A stretch of DNA of 61,779 bases from Rhodanobacter sp. PCA2 (GCF_013620825.1 NZ_NJIC01000019.1:131334-193112); one strand, 5' to 3'. Counted from the stretch's first letter, positions 49,552 to 60,086 are shown. A program made the numbers and translations. The notes: generated by a model not told the origin, from the letters alone.

Positions 49552-51309
49552 ATGCGCAAACATGTGGAAACCCGATGCATGAGTAACGACGCTGGCGGCC
49601 ACCGCCCTCGACTGTTCCAGCTGATCTACCCCTACTGGGTATCCAACAGGAGCTGGAAATCCTGGCTGCTCGTCGCCTGTCTGCTGGCCTACTCGTTTGG
49701 CGGCGTCTATCTGGCCGTGTGGGCGAATCGCCTTACCGGCGAAGTCGTCGACGCCATGGTGAAACGCGACTGGGAGCAACTGTGGCCCGTGTTGCTCACG
49801 ACGGTCGGCGTGGGTGTTGCGGGGGTGGTGGCGACGTTGACGAATTACGTTGCGTCGCAGCTGTTGAATCTCGAGTGGCGGGCCTGGATGACCGACCGCT
49901 ACCTGAACGCCTGGGCGGAACATGGTGCCTACTACGAAATCGAGCGGGAGGGCTTGCTGACCAATGCGGATCAGCGCCTCTCCCAGGATATCCAGATGTT
50001 CATCCAGGATACCTTGACGCTTTCGTTTGGCGTGATCCATGTCGTTGTCACGATAATCTCGTTCACCGTGGTGCTTTGGCAACTCTCGGGCACATTGTCG
50101 TTCACCGTGCACGGCTGGCATGTATCCATCCCCGGGTACATGGTCTACATAGCGTTCCTGTACCAGATCATCTCGTTCACGATTACGCACTACAGCGGCC
50201 GTGCGTTGATCCGGTTGCTGTCGCACAAGCAGACGGTGGAGGCAAACTTCCGCTATCTGGGCATGCAGTTGCGGGAAAACTCCGAGCAAATCGCCTTCTA
50301 TCGCGGCGGCGAGCGGGAACGCCAGCAACTGCGGGGGCACTTCGGCGACGTTCTCCACAACTGGAAAGACATCATCTTTTGCACCGGCCGGATGATGTTT
50401 TTCCGCGACACCTACGTGCAGGCCGTAGGGCTGGTGGTGCCGACCTTGTCCGCACTGCCGCGCTACCTGATCGGCGCCATCACGCTGGGGGACGTCACGC
50501 GCATCACCGGTGCGTTCAACAGTTTGACGAGCGCGCTGTCTTTCTTCACGCAGGCCTACACCACGTTCAGCGAGTGGCTGGCGCTGGGGCATCGGCTTCA
50601 GGACTTCTCGTGGGCGCTTTCCAGGGCGGAACACCTTCCTCGCAACATCGAGGTGCGTCGACATCCCGGCAGCGAAATCGAAACCAGCCCGGTCGTGCTG
50701 GCGCTTCCCGATGGCGAGCTGATGGCCAAGGTGCCCTCGTTGCGTATCAAGCAGGGCGAGCGATGGCTGATCCGGGGCAGGTCGGGCGTCGGCAAGAGTA
50801 CCTTTCTCCGGGCCATCGCCGGCATGTGGCCGTATGGCTCCGGCACGGTGAGCCTGCCCGGAGTGGCGTCGCTGATGTTCCTGCCCCAGCGGAGCTATAT
50901 CCCGTACGGGAAGCTGAAAGCGGCTCTGTGTTACCCGTCCGAATCGGACCGTTTTTCCGATGAGGAATGCCGCCACGCCCTCCAGGAATGCCTGCTTGGC
51001 CATTATGCAGGAGTCCTCGATGTGGAGGACCGGTGGCAGCAGAAGTTGTCCGGCGGGGAGCAGCAACGCCTGGCGTTCGCCAGAGTCATTCTCCATCGGC
51101 CGGCCTTCGTGTTCCTCGACGAGGCCACCAGCGCGCTGGATGGAGAGTCTGAAAGCCGGTTGTACTCGCTGCTCATCGAGCGCCTGCCAAACAGTGCGGT
51201 GATCAGCGTCGCTCATCGCGAGGCGCTTGAAACCTTCCATGACCATGTGCTGGTCATCCAGCGACCGGACGACACGGCCTCGTCGCCGTATTCAACTGCC
51301 ACGGCTTGA
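49552..51309 (+). CDS. SbmA/YddA-type ABC transporter (fused permease-ATPase)
   Basis: A 585-residue protein: an N-terminal transmembrane domain of about six helices (to residue 330) with the family motif EIEREGLLTNADQRLSQDIQMF, then an ATPase domain with Walker A GRSGVGKST (about 409-417), signature LSGGEQQRLAFARV and Walker B FVFLDEATSALD. This group (ABCD/SbmA-like) includes importers and exporters of peptides and cobalamin. It follows the TonB receptor by 62 bases and precedes thioredoxin by 67, suggesting it moves the receptor's substrate across the inner membrane. Starts at 49552 or 49579 are both possible. Direction of transport is inferred. Confidence 0.88.
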   Translation: MRKHVETRCMSNDAGGHRPRLFQLIYPYWVSNRSWKSWLLVACLLAYSFGGVYLAVWANRLTGEVVDAMVKRDWEQLWPVLLTTVGVGVAGVVATLTNYVASQLLNLEWRAWMTDRYLNAWAEHGAYYEIEREGLLTNADQRLSQDIQMFIQDTLTLSFGVIHVVVTIISFTVVLWQLSGTLSFTVHGWHVSIPGYMVYIAFLYQIISFTITHYSGRALIRLLSHKQTVEANFRYLGMQLRENSEQIAFYRGGERERQQLRGHFGDVLHNWKDIIFCTGRMMFFRDTYVQAVGLVVPTLSALPRYLIGAITLGDVTRITGAFNSLTSALSFFTQAYTTFSEWLALGHRLQDFSWALSRAEHLPRNIEVRRHPGSEIETSPVVLALPDGELMAKVPSLRIKQGERWLIRGRSGVGKSTFLRAIAGMWPYGSGTVSLPGVASLMFLPQRSYIPYGKLKAALCYPSESDRFSDEECRHALQECLLGHYAGVLDVEDRWQQKLSGGEQQRLAFARVILHRPAFVFLDEATSALDGESESRLYSLLIERLPNSAVISVAHREALETFHDHVLVIQRPDDTASSPYSTATA

Positions 51310-51376
51310 GCCCATGCAGCGACCCGCTGGTCCAGTTGCTGCGGGCGTCACCCCAAGAACCACAAGGAATCGCGAC

Positions 51377-51709
51377 ATGTCCCAACACGTAAAAAACATC
51401 ACCGACAGCACGTTCAACGATGAAGTTACCGGGACGAGCGGCCCCGTACTCGTCGATTTCTGGGCCGAATGGTGCGGGCCTTGCAAGGCGCTTGCCCCGG
51501 TTCTCAACGACATTGCCGACGACTATGTCGATGCCGTCCGGATCCGCAAGATCAACGCGGACGAAAACAAGGAGGCCTCTGGTCGGTACAACGTCCGCGG
51601 CCTGCCGACGATGATCCTGTTCGTGGACGGTGAGGAGAAGGAGCGCATCCTCGGCCTCGTGTCCAAGACGCGCATAGCTGCGCTCCTGGACCGATATGTG
51701 GAAGGCTGA
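51377..51709 (+). CDS. Thioredoxin
   Basis: A 110-residue thioredoxin with the active site WCGPC (Cys33/Cys36) and the cis-proline motif RGLPTMILF. All fold landmarks are present and there is no signal peptide, so it is a cytoplasmic disulfide reductase. It lies inside the receptor-peptidase operon, and a thioredoxin reductase gene begins at 61691. A dedicated role in reducing a disulfide of the imported compound is suggested by context; a housekeeping role cannot be excluded. Confidence 0.94.
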   Translation: MSQHVKNITDSTFNDEVTGTSGPVLVDFWAEWCGPCKALAPVLNDIADDYVDAVRIRKINADENKEASGRYNVRGLPTMILFVDGEEKERILGLVSKTRIAALLDRYVEG

Positions 51710-51710
51710 A

Positions 51711-52604
51711 ATGTATTCTCCGGCATATCTGGGCGACGCCCTGTGCAAGCGGCAAGTACTCGAGCGCCTCTTGTCGCTGCAGAAAGCGGACACGTGGGCA
51801 ATGCGCCCGATTTACTGGGACGGGCGTACGGGCAGCTTGGTCGGCAGCCTGCTGCAGGGGGAAAACCTCGACGAGTGGGAGCGCCTGTTCGGTTTGCCGA
51901 AGTGGCTGGCACTCGCGATCGACAACCTCTTCGCCTCCGGGCCGGACCTGAAAGCGGGCCTTGAGTTCGGCATCGCTTTGCTTGACGCGATTCCCGTGGG
52001 TGCCGATATGCGCACCGTCGGCAGCCGCGTCGTGATCGAACTGCTGGAAGGTCTGCCGTGTGGCTTGTTGCCGATCGTCTCGATGCACGCGATGACTGAA
52101 ACACTGATCTCGGTTTCATCGCTCCACCGCCGCATCACGGATGGAGGCGACGTGGATGCCGCCGAATGGCGTGCGGTGCGCCGGCGCGCGGTAGCCCAGA
52201 CGGACGCGGTCGAAAGGGGCAGTGTCGATGCCGACGTTGGTGCCTGCATCGAAGCCGCCACATGGGATCCACGGACGTCGCGAACCGCGGTGTCCGATAC
52301 GGGCAGGGTCTGGATCAAGGCGACCAGCGATGCGGAAGTGGCTCGCCAATCCGGTTGGTGCGCTCATGACGACGAACGGATGAAGGCTCTGCTCGACCGT
52401 CTTCATGCCGATGCGAAGGCGGCGGGCGCCACCGGGTTCATCGATGTATTCAAGCTGCTGGATGAAAAGCATCCCGAAGAGGCGCGGCAGCTGAAGGCGC
52501 ACATCGCCTTGGAGCATGCGTGCCGCGGAGCGCAGTGGCGAAAGATAACCGACCTTCTGCTGCGTGTTGCCACCGAGGCGGGCGGGGCAGTCAAGGCGGC
52601 GTAA
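51711..52604 (+). CDS. Uncharacterised protein, paralogue of the adjacent peptidase's N-terminal domain
   Basis: A 297-residue soluble protein without signal peptide. It contains [39 protein letters not shown] and WDPRTSRTAVSDT, all of which recur in the first 300 residues of the next gene. The pattern also recalls a widespread uncharacterised bacterial family with YW..GKGCAVGC and RFLEAIPVGADL signatures, though the paired cysteines are absent. The ATG at 51711 is favoured by GGAAGG seven bases upstream; an ATG at 51696 would overlap the thioredoxin gene. Function unknown; neighbours imply a role with thioredoxin and peptidases. Confidence 0.8.
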   Translation: MYSPAYLGDALCKRQVLERLLSLQKADTWAMRPIYWDGRTGSLVGSLLQGENLDEWERLFGLPKWLALAIDNLFASGPDLKAGLEFGIALLDAIPVGADMRTVGSRVVIELLEGLPCGLLPIVSMHAMTETLISVSSLHRRITDGGDVDAAEWRAVRRRAVAQTDAVERGSVDADVGACIEAATWDPRTSRTAVSDTGRVWIKATSDAEVARQSGWCAHDDERMKALLDRLHADAKAAGATGFIDVFKLLDEKHPEEARQLKAHIALEHACRGAQWRKITDLLLRVATEAGGAVKAA

Positions 52605-52697
52605 CCCCGGTTGCAAAGAGCGACAGCGAACACGGAAGCGCCGCCGGCGCGCCGTGATGGCGGGATTGGCGTGAATCTGGCGGAGATAGACGTGGAC

Positions 52698-55508
52698 ATG
52701 CGTTCCTTTCGAAACGATCCTTCCTTGAAGCTGCAGATCATGGAGCGGCTTCGTGCCGCCGAGGCGGCGGGCAATTGGGTCGCACGCTCGGCGTGCTGGA
52801 CCGGCGAAGCCGGCAGCCTGGTCGGTACCGCGCTGCGCGGCGAGGACCTGGATGCATGGGAAGACGACTTCGGGCTGCCCAAGTGGCTGGCCGTCGCGAT
52901 CGATCACGTCCTGATCGCGGCGCCTTCCATCGAAGACGGAGTCCGGAGAGGTATCGAGATCATGGCGGCGCTGCCGGTGGGCGTCGACCTGCAGCGTGCG
53001 GCAAGTCGCATCGTGCTGGACTTCCTCGATGGCAAACAGTTCGGAGCTGCAGCCGTGGTGACGGATGCGCGACTGCGCCAGGTGATCCACGAGGTTGCCG
53101 CTCTGCACCAGCAACGCTTGAAGGGCGATGCGGTCGCGCCTGCGCAATGGCGTCAGGCCCGGCGCAACACGACCGCCTTTGCCGAAACCACGGGGTTGAC
53201 GGAGTATGACGCCGAGGTCGCCTTGTGCGTCGAGGCAGCTGCCTGGGACCCTGCGACGTCGCGGACGCTGGTGACGGACACCTTCCATCGCTGGGCCATG
53301 GCCATGATGGCGGCAATGAAGGCCCGGAATGAATGGAAGGGCCCGGACAGGGATCGTATGCAGGCGCTACTCAGCCAAGTTTACGGCGAGGCCAAGGCGG
53401 AGGCAGGCGACTCCGGTGCGCGCATCGACGTCTTTGCCGAGCTCAGGCGGCGGCACCCCGATGAGTGGAGCATCCTGAAGTCGCACATCGATCTGGACCA
53501 CGCGCAAACCAGGGAACGAACCATCGAGAGTTGGCTCGAGCTGGGCAACATCCTGGAGAGCGCGGTCAGGGAACCATGCGAGGGCGCACCGCCGCTGATT
53601 CCCCGGGCACACCTGTTCGCCAATCCGGCACGCGCCGGTATTGCCATAAGCCCCGATGGGCAGTGGCTGGCGTGGCTGTCCAATGCCAGCGGCGTGATGA
53701 ACATCTGGGCCGCGCCGGCCCATGCGCCGGGTGACGCCCGCCAGCTCACCTTCGACCGCCATCGCGGCCTGCAGGGCTTCAGCTGGACCTACGTGCCTGG
53801 CCTCCTGCTCTATTCGCAGGATCGCGACGGCGACGAGAACTGGCGGCTCTTCGGCGTCGACGCATCGAACGGAATCGCGCGTGAACTCAGCCCCTCGGCA
53901 CCAGGCGTGCGCACCAGCATCCAGGGCATCAGCCGGGTCCGGCGCGACGAAGCACTGGTCACCATCAACCAGCGCGACCCGCGCTATCCCGATCTCTACC
54001 TGCTGGATCTGAAGAGCGGCGCACTGACGCTGCTCGAACAGAACCCCGGTTTCTCGGGTTACATGGCCGACGAGGAGTTTTCGGTACGACTGGCGGGTCG
54101 GAGCATGCCCGATGGCGGCAGCGAGCTACTGTGCCGGAATGCGGACGGCGAGTGGGAGGAGTGGATCTCGCTTTCACCGGACGACGCGCGCAATTCCGGC
54201 CCCACCCATTTCAGTGCCGATGGCAAGACGCTCTATTTCCGGGACAGCCGCGGCTGCGACAAGGCGGCGCTGACAGCCATCAACATCGAAAGCGGTCACC
54301 TGACCGTGCTGGCGACGGACGCCAAGGCCGATATCGGCGACGTGCTCAGCGACCGCGTCGATTATCGGCCGCTCGCCTATGGCGTGCTGTATGACCGGTA
54401 CAGGCTGCACGTGATCGACGAGAGCATCCGCGCGGACATCGATTACCTGGATGCGCAGGACATCGGCGAATGGCACCGTGGCAGCCGCACGGAAGACGAC
54501 ATGTTCTGGGTGATCAATGCCTCGTCGGACATCCGCCCGAACGCCGCTTATCTGTATGACCGTTCCAATCGCGCGCTGACGAAGTTGCTCGATCTCCGCC
54601 CCGAGCTGGCGGGCGCGCCGTTGGCGCGCATGCAATCCGCGGTCATTCCGGCCCGGGATGGCCTGGAGCTGGTGTCGTACGTGACGCTGCCCGTGGGTCA
54701 GGAGGAGGGCGAACTTCAGTCTCGTTGCCCGCTGCCCCTGGTGCTCATCGTGCATGGCGGACCGTGGGCACGGGACAGCTTCGGCTACAACACCATGCAT
54801 CAATGGTTGGCCAACCGTGGTTACGCGGTGATGAGCGTCAACTTCCGCGGCTCCACGGGTTTTGGAAAATCATTCGCCGTCGCCGCGGACGGCGAATGGG
54901 GCCGGAAGATGGACGAGGATCTGGAAGACGCCGTCCAATGGGCCATCGATCGAGGCCTGGCCGACCCGGCGCGCTTGGCGATCTTCGGCGGAAGTTATGG
55001 CGGCTACGCCGTGCTGTCGGCACTGACCCGCTACCCCGAGCGCTACGCGTGCGGCATCGACGTCGTCGGCCCGTCCAATCTGGAAACGCTGCTGGCCTCG
55101 ATTCCTCCCTATTGGGAGGCGGCGCGAGCAGCGCAATACCGCGCCATCGGCAATCCGGAAACGGAGGCCGGGCGGGCGCTGCTGCATGACCGTTCGCCGC
55201 TCCATCGCGCCGCCTCGGTGCGTTCGCCCCTGCTGATCGCCCAGGGAGCCAACGATCCGCGGGTCAAGCAGGCCGAAGCCGAACAGATGGTGGCCGCGCT
55301 CAAGCGCAACGACATTCCGGTGACCTACGCGCTGTACTCGGACGAGGGCCATGGTTTCATCCGCGAAGCCAACCGCATGTCGTTCAACGCCTTGTGCGAA
55401 AGCTTCCTGGCCCGGCATCTGGGCGGCCGCGAGGAGCCATGGTCGCCGGAGGATTTCCCTGGAACGTCCTTGAAGATCGTCGAGGACGACGAGCGCAGGG
55501 CAGCGTGA
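52698..55508 (+). CDS. S9-family peptidase with unusual N-terminal paralogous domain
   Basis: A 936-residue protein. Residues 1-295 match the preceding 297-residue protein; residues 305-640 form a beta-propeller ([28 protein letters not shown] begins it) and residues 650-920 the alpha/beta-hydrolase domain of prolyl oligopeptidase/acylaminoacyl peptidases. The nucleophile Ser766 is in GGSYGGY, with Asp in NDPRV (about 852) and His in EGHGF (about 884), so the triad is complete. No signal peptide: cytoplasmic. The ATG at 52698 was chosen; GTG or TTG codons up to 29 residues upstream are possible. It cleaves peptides up to about 30 residues in known relatives; the added domain may restrict or target the substrate. 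Confidence 0.88.
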   Translation: MRSFRNDPSLKLQIMERLRAAEAAGNWVARSACWTGEAGSLVGTALRGEDLDAWEDDFGLPKWLAVAIDHVLIAAPSIEDGVRRGIEIMAALPVGVDLQRAASRIVLDFLDGKQFGAAAVVTDARLRQVIHEVAALHQQRLKGDAVAPAQWRQARRNTTAFAETTGLTEYDAEVALCVEAAAWDPATSRTLVTDTFHRWAMAMMAAMKARNEWKGPDRDRMQALLSQVYGEAKAEAGDSGARIDVFAELRRRHPDEWSILKSHIDLDHAQTRERTIESWLELGNILESAVREPCEGAPPLIPRAHLFANPARAGIAISPDGQWLAWLSNASGVMNIWAAPAHAPGDARQLTFDRHRGLQGFSWTYVPGLLLYSQDRDGDENWRLFGVDASNGIARELSPSAPGVRTSIQGISRVRRDEALVTINQRDPRYPDLYLLDLKSGALTLLEQNPGFSGYMADEEFSVRLAGRSMPDGGSELLCRNADGEWEEWISLSPDDARNSGPTHFSADGKTLYFRDSRGCDKAALTAINIESGHLTVLATDAKADIGDVLSDRVDYRPLAYGVLYDRYRLHVIDESIRADIDYLDAQDIGEWHRGSRTEDDMFWVINASSDIRPNAAYLYDRSNRALTKLLDLRPELAGAPLARMQSAVIPARDGLELVSYVTLPVGQEEGELQSRCPLPLVLIVHGGPWARDSFGYNTMHQWLANRGYAVMSVNFRGSTGFGKSFAVAADGEWGRKMDEDLEDAVQWAIDRGLADPARLAIFGGSYGGYAVLSALTRYPERYACGIDVVGPSNLETLLASIPPYWEAARAAQYRAIGNPETEAGRALLHDRSPLHRAASVRSPLLIAQGANDPRVKQAEAEQMVAALKRNDIPVTYALYSDEGHGFIREANRMSFNALCESFLARHLGGREEPWSPEDFPGTSLKIVEDDERRAA

Positions 55509-56632
55509 TGCAGACCGGTGTCTCCACAGCCGGGCAACGCGAGTGGGAGTCGGCCTCGATCGCGAGGATCAAGGCCGACTTCAACCGTTCGGGCGACACG
55601 CATCTGATCCCCGTTCCGCTGTCGGGATATCCCGGCATCGACGTCTACCTCAAGGATGAGTCCAGTCATCCCACAGGCAGCCTCAAGCACCGGTTGGCGC
55701 GCTCGCTGTTCCTGTACGCGCTGGCCAATGGCTGGTTGCGCGAGGGCACACCAGTGATCGAGGCTTCCAGCGGTTCGACGGCAGTGTCGGAAGCCTACTT
55801 CGCGCGCCTGCTCGGGTTGCCGTTCATTGCGGTGATGCCGGCCACGACATCGCCGGAGAAAATCGCCGCCATCGAATTCCAGGGAGGCCGCTGCCACTTC
55901 ACCGAGCGCGCTCGCGATCTTTACGGCGTTTCGCAGCAGTTGGCCCGGGATACCGGCGGCCACTTCATGGACCAGTTCACCTACGCCGAGCGGGCCACCG
56001 ATTGGCGCGCCAACAACAATATCGCCGAGTCGATCTTCCGGCAGATGGCGGCGGAACCGCATCCCGTGCCCGACTGGATTGTCTGCAGCCCGGGCACCGG
56101 GGGCACCGCGACCACGCTGGGGCGCTACGTCCGCTATTGCGGCCACCCGACCAGGGTTTTGTGCGCAGATCCGGAAATCTCGGTGTTATTCGACTACTAC
56201 CGCAGCGAATGCGCCGGGGCGGCCGATCCGTCGCTGGTGCTGGAGCAAGGATCGCGCATCGAGGGAATCGGCCGCCCGCGCGTCGAACCGAGCTTCATCG
56301 CCGGTTGTGTGGATGCGATGGTCAAGGTACCCGATGCATTGTCGCTGGCCGCCATGCGCCACGTCAGCGCCGTGCTCGGCCGCCGGGTCGGCGGTTCCAC
56401 TGGCACCCAGTTCGTCGGCGTGCTGCTCGCGGCCCGGAAGATGTACGAAGAAGGCCGCATGGGCTCCGTCGTGAGCATCCTCTGCGACAGCGGCGACCGC
56501 TACACGCACAGCTACTACGACCCCGACTGGTATGTGCGCCAGGGCATCGACATCGATGCAGCCGATGCACAGTGGATGCGCGCGTTGCAGGGCGATCCAC
56601 TGCGCGGCTTGCAGGTTGCAGGCGTGCTTTGA
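55508..56632 (+). CDS. PLP-dependent Cds1-like cysteine desulfhydrase/cysteine synthase family enzyme
   Basis: A 374-residue fold-type II PLP enzyme. The cofactor lysine is Lys60 in [13 protein letters not shown], a motif typical of the Cds1 (L-cysteine desulfhydrase) branch rather than CysK (which has PxxSxKDR). The phosphate-binding [12 protein letters not shown] and substrate loop [13 protein letters not shown] are present. The start overlaps the peptidase stop by one base (TGATG), so the two are coupled. Cds1 of mycobacteria releases H2S, ammonia and pyruvate from cysteine; here it could degrade cysteine freed by the upstream peptidase. A beta-replacement reaction is the main alternative. 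Confidence 0.85.
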   Translation: MQTGVSTAGQREWESASIARIKADFNRSGDTHLIPVPLSGYPGIDVYLKDESSHPTGSLKHRLARSLFLYALANGWLREGTPVIEASSGSTAVSEAYFARLLGLPFIAVMPATTSPEKIAAIEFQGGRCHFTERARDLYGVSQQLARDTGGHFMDQFTYAERATDWRANNNIAESIFRQMAAEPHPVPDWIVCSPGTGGTATTLGRYVRYCGHPTRVLCADPEISVLFDYYRSECAGAADPSLVLEQGSRIEGIGRPRVEPSFIAGCVDAMVKVPDALSLAAMRHVSAVLGRRVGGSTGTQFVGVLLAARKMYEEGRMGSVVSILCDSGDRYTHSYYDPDWYVRQGIDIDAADAQWMRALQGDPLRGLQVAGVL

Positions 56633-56653
56633 GCCCCGCGCGATTTCCCCACG

Positions 56654-56681
56654 CCGGTTGGCAGTGGCCGCCGGTTTTTTT
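56654..56681 (+). terminator. Rho-independent terminator after the receptor-peptidase operon
   Basis: Stem CCGG-tt-GGC, loop AGTG, stem GCC-g-CCGG, followed directly by seven T. It begins 22 bases after the stop of the Cds1-like gene and ends 26 bases before the M3 peptidase start, so it closes the operon that begins at 47081. Confidence 0.75.
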
Positions 56682-56706
56682 ATTCATCGAGTGACGAAGC
56701 ACCACC

Positions 56707-58731
56707 ATGACCAACCCCTTGCTCGACTTCTCAGGCCTGCCCCATTTCGATGCGGTGACCCCAGACCACATCACGCCGGCCGTGGAGCAGTTGATCGCCG
56801 AGGCCACGGAGGCCATGACCCGTGCCGAAGCAGTGGCGCCCGTTGCCTGGGACAACCTGGTGGTGCCGCTGGAAGCGGCCACCGAGCGTCTTGGACGCGC
56901 CTGGGGTGTGGTCAATCATCTCCAGTCCGTGGTCAACACGCCGGCGTTGCGCCAGGCTTACAACGAGAACCTGCCGAAGCTCACGGCGTTCTGGACACGC
57001 TACGGGCAAAACCAGGCCCTGCATGCCCAGTACCAGGCCCTGGTGCGTTCGCCGGAATACGCAGGTTTCGACCCGGTGCGCCGCCGTGTCGTCGAGCTTG
57101 TCCTGCGCGATTTCCGCCTCAGCGGCGTTGCCCTGGCGGACGCCGACAAGCTGCGCTTCAGCGCCATCCGTCAGGAGCTGTCGACGTTGTCGGCGACCTT
57201 TGCCGAGCACGTGCTCGACGCCACCGATGCATACGCCCTCTACATCGACGACGAGGCCGAGCTGGCCGGCGTGCCAGCCGACGTCATCGCCGCTTGCCGT
57301 GCGGCGGCGGAAAGGGAAGGGCGCAGCAGCTACAGGCTCGGCCTGCAGATGCCTTGTTATCAGCCCGTACAGGTGCACGCCGAGAACCGCGAGCTGCGTC
57401 GCACGCTCTACCTGGCCAGCATCGTGCGCGCCTCCGACCTGGGGCCGGCCGAGCACGACAACGGCCCGCTGATCGAACGCATCCTCGCGCTCCGCACGGA
57501 ACTGGCCAAGCTGCTGGGCTTTGCCACTTACGCGGAGTGTTCGCTGGCCACCAAGATGGCCGACAGCCCCGAACAGGTACTGGCGTTCCTGCAGGATCTG
57601 GCCGTGCACGCGCTTCCTTATGCACAAGCCGAACGGAGAGAGCTGGAGGCATTCGCGCGCGATGCGCTTGGCCTCGATGCGCTGGAGCCGTGGGACATCT
57701 CCTGGGCCAGCGAAAAACTCAAGCAGGAGTCCTATGCGTTCTCGCAACAGGAAGTGAAGCGCTATTTCACCGAACCAAAGGTGCTGGCTGGGCTGTTCGA
57801 GGTGGTGCAGACGCTCTATGGCCTCCGTTTCGTACCCGACGAAGCGCCGACCTGGCACCCGGACGTGCGCTTCTATCGCCTCGTCGATGCGGACGGCCAC
57901 ATGCTGGGGCAGTGCTACATGGATCTCTACGCGCGCGAGGGCAAGCGCGCCGGCGCCTGGATGGACGTATGCCGCAACCGCAAGCGCGACGGCAGGGGCT
58001 TGCAGACGCCGGTGGTCTATCTGGTCTGCAACTTCGGGCGTGGCGTCGACGGGAAGCCGGCCACTTTCGATCACCGCGAAGTCGTCACCCTGTTCCACGA
58101 GACCGGGCATGCCTTGCATCAGCTGCTGACCGAGGTTGATGAGCTCCGCGTTGCCGGTATCGCCGGCGTGGAGTGGGACGCGGTGGAATTGCCCAGCCAA
58201 TTCATGGAGAACTTCTGCTGGGAGCGGGAACACGTGCTCGGCATGACTGCACATGTCGAGACCGGCGAGCCCCTGCCGAGCGCATTGTTCGATCGCATGC
58301 TGGCGGCCAGGAACTTCCAGGCGGGCATGTTCACCGTGCGCCAGCTCGAATTCGCGTTGTTCGACATGCGGCTGCACAGCGCTTTCGATCCGGCGAACGA
58401 CAGCGTGCTGGCATTGCACCGGCGCGTACGCGAGGAGGTTGCGGTCAATCCGGCACCCGACAGCGACCGCTTTCCCTGCCAGTTCAGCCACATTTTTTCC
58501 GGCGGTTACGCAGCCGGCTACTACAGCTACAAGTGGGCGGAGGTGTTGAGCGCCGATGCCTACGAGGCCTTTGCCGAGGCTCCCCAGCGGACAGGCGAAA
58601 TTGGTGCGCGATTCCGCCGGGAAGTGCTTTCGCGAGGCGGCAGCCGCCCGGCCATCGAGAACTTCCACGCATTCCGCGGCCGCGATCCGGAAGTGTCCGC
58701 GCTGCTGAAGTCGAGCGGCATGACGGCATGA
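56707..58731 (+). CDS. prlC: Oligopeptidase A (M3 family zinc peptidase)
   Basis: A 674-residue cytoplasmic metallopeptidase that degrades peptides of roughly 5-20 residues, including cleaved signal peptides. The zinc site HETGH is at residues 464-468, with the third ligand in the downstream segment EWDAVELPSQFMENF (Glu). Length and domain order match E. coli OpdA/PrlC. It starts after a terminator and overlaps the next gene by four bases (ATGA), tying it to the DAHP-synthase-like gene. It may be a housekeeping gene recruited next to the cluster or part of it. Confidence 0.94.
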   Translation: MTNPLLDFSGLPHFDAVTPDHITPAVEQLIAEATEAMTRAEAVAPVAWDNLVVPLEAATERLGRAWGVVNHLQSVVNTPALRQAYNENLPKLTAFWTRYGQNQALHAQYQALVRSPEYAGFDPVRRRVVELVLRDFRLSGVALADADKLRFSAIRQELSTLSATFAEHVLDATDAYALYIDDEAELAGVPADVIAACRAAAEREGRSSYRLGLQMPCYQPVQVHAENRELRRTLYLASIVRASDLGPAEHDNGPLIERILALRTELAKLLGFATYAECSLATKMADSPEQVLAFLQDLAVHALPYAQAERRELEAFARDALGLDALEPWDISWASEKLKQESYAFSQQEVKRYFTEPKVLAGLFEVVQTLYGLRFVPDEAPTWHPDVRFYRLVDADGHMLGQCYMDLYAREGKRAGAWMDVCRNRKRDGRGLQTPVVYLVCNFGRGVDGKPATFDHREVVTLFHETGHALHQLLTEVDELRVAGIAGVEWDAVELPSQFMENFCWEREHVLGMTAHVETGEPLPSALFDRMLAARNFQAGMFTVRQLEFALFDMRLHSAFDPANDSVLALHRRVREEVAVNPAPDSDRFPCQFSHIFSGGYAAGYYSYKWAEVLSADAYEAFAEAPQRTGEIGARFRREVLSRGGSRPAIENFHAFRGRDPEVSALLKSSGMTA

Positions 58732-60086
58732 ACCCTGGTGCGGGCGTCACGGCAAGCCATGAGGCGTGGACGCCCCGTGGCTGGCGTACATGCGCGCCAG
58801 CGTGTGTGCCCGACTACGCCGACGCTGCGGAAGTAACGGCGGTCGCCGCCCAGGTAGGGGCGTTGCCGCCGCTGGTCACCTCCTGGGAGATCCTTGCGCT
58901 GAAGCGGAGGCTTGCGGAGGCTCAGCAGGGGTGCGGATTCCTGCTTTCGGGCAGCGAGTCGCTGGAACATTTCTCGGGTTCACGGGCAGACACGCTGGCC
59001 AACCGCCTCAAGGTCATGCTGCAGATGAGCCTGCTGCTGGCCCATGGCCTCCGACAGCCCGTCATCCGGCTGGGAAGCTTTGCGGGGCAATATGCCTGCA
59101 TCCAGAAGGGTGGGCCGGATGGCGTTGCGTGTCGCGGCGACATCGTCTCGGTGGACATGGCATCTGTACCGGACCCTCATCGGATGCTGGATGCACATGT
59201 CCATGCCGCTCTTTCGATGAACTTCATCCGGGCCTTGATCGATGGTGGCTTTACCGACATCGGCCAGCTCAAAAGCTGGAACCTTGCCTGGGTGGAGAAG
59301 TCGGCGTCGTCACCGGATTCGCGCGCGCCGATCGAAGCCCTGCAGGATGCCCTGCAGTTCATGAAGGCATGGGCGGATTGCGAGCCCAACGACATGGGGC
59401 GGGCGGAGCTCTACTTTTCGCACAACGCGCTGTTGCTGCCGTACGAGGAAAGCTGCACGCGCCAGGTTCCCAGACACCCCGGGTGGTTCAACCTGTCGAC
59501 CCACCTCCCATGCCTGGACCCCCACGTTGCGCACAACCATGGTGCACACGTCGAATATCTGCGTGGCCTGGGCAACCCTGTGGCCGTTCATGTGGGACCC
59601 CGCATGAAGCCCGCGGAGTTGCTGGGGCTCATCGATATCCTGAACCCAGGCAACGCGTGCGGGCACCTGGTCCTGATCCACCACATGGGAGTGTCGGCGA
59701 TAGACGAGGCATTGCCGCCTCTCCTGCGCGCAGTGCACCAAGCCAAGCGGCAAGTGCTGTGGGTCTGTGACCCCATGAGCGGCAACACCGTGCCTGCCGG
59801 AAATGGATGCATCACGCGCCATTTCCAGGCGATCCGAGAGGAACTGGCACGGGCAACGGCATGGCACGACGCCGAAGGTACGCATTTGGGCGGCATCCAT
59901 CTGGAACTGACAGGCGAGGACGTACGCGAGTGCGCCGAAAACACGCCCGATGATGGAGCCTCCGGGTCATTCCTGCCTGCGGACTCGTCGCTGCTGCCGC
60001 GGTTGAACTACAGGCAGTCGCTGGAAATCGCCATGCATGCCGTGCGGCTGCAGCGCGACAAGCCGGGCGTCGCGGCGTGTTGCTGA
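58728..60086 (+). CDS. Class II DAHP-synthase-fold protein lacking the catalytic residues
   Basis: A 452-residue protein that follows class II DAHP synthase along its whole length (WTPRGWR, PPLV, AGQYA, SHNALLLPYE, GAHVEYLRG, LNPGNACGHLVLI, GGIHLELTGEDVREC, PRLNYRQSLE). However, metal ligands are replaced: Cys87 to Ser78, His369 to Ser351 (DPMSGNT for DPMHGNT) and Asp441 to Leu423 (numbers of M. tuberculosis DAHPS first); only the Glu is kept (Glu393). PEP-binding residues are also gone: KPRS is CIQK, the vKvGP Lys is His288, the LIxRMG Arg is His319, and GERTR is lost. It therefore cannot be a normal DAHP synthase; it is a repurposed enzyme or binding protein. Coupled to the M3 peptidase gene. 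Confidence 0.85.
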   Translation: MNPGAGVTASHEAWTPRGWRTCAPACVPDYADAAEVTAVAAQVGALPPLVTSWEILALKRRLAEAQQGCGFLLSGSESLEHFSGSRADTLANRLKVMLQMSLLLAHGLRQPVIRLGSFAGQYACIQKGGPDGVACRGDIVSVDMASVPDPHRMLDAHVHAALSMNFIRALIDGGFTDIGQLKSWNLAWVEKSASSPDSRAPIEALQDALQFMKAWADCEPNDMGRAELYFSHNALLLPYEESCTRQVPRHPGWFNLSTHLPCLDPHVAHNHGAHVEYLRGLGNPVAVHVGPRMKPAELLGLIDILNPGNACGHLVLIHHMGVSAIDEALPPLLRAVHQAKRQVLWVCDPMSGNTVPAGNGCITRHFQAIREELARATAWHDAEGTHLGGIHLELTGEDVRECAENTPDDGASGSFLPADSSLLPRLNYRQSLEIAMHAVRLQRDKPGVAACC

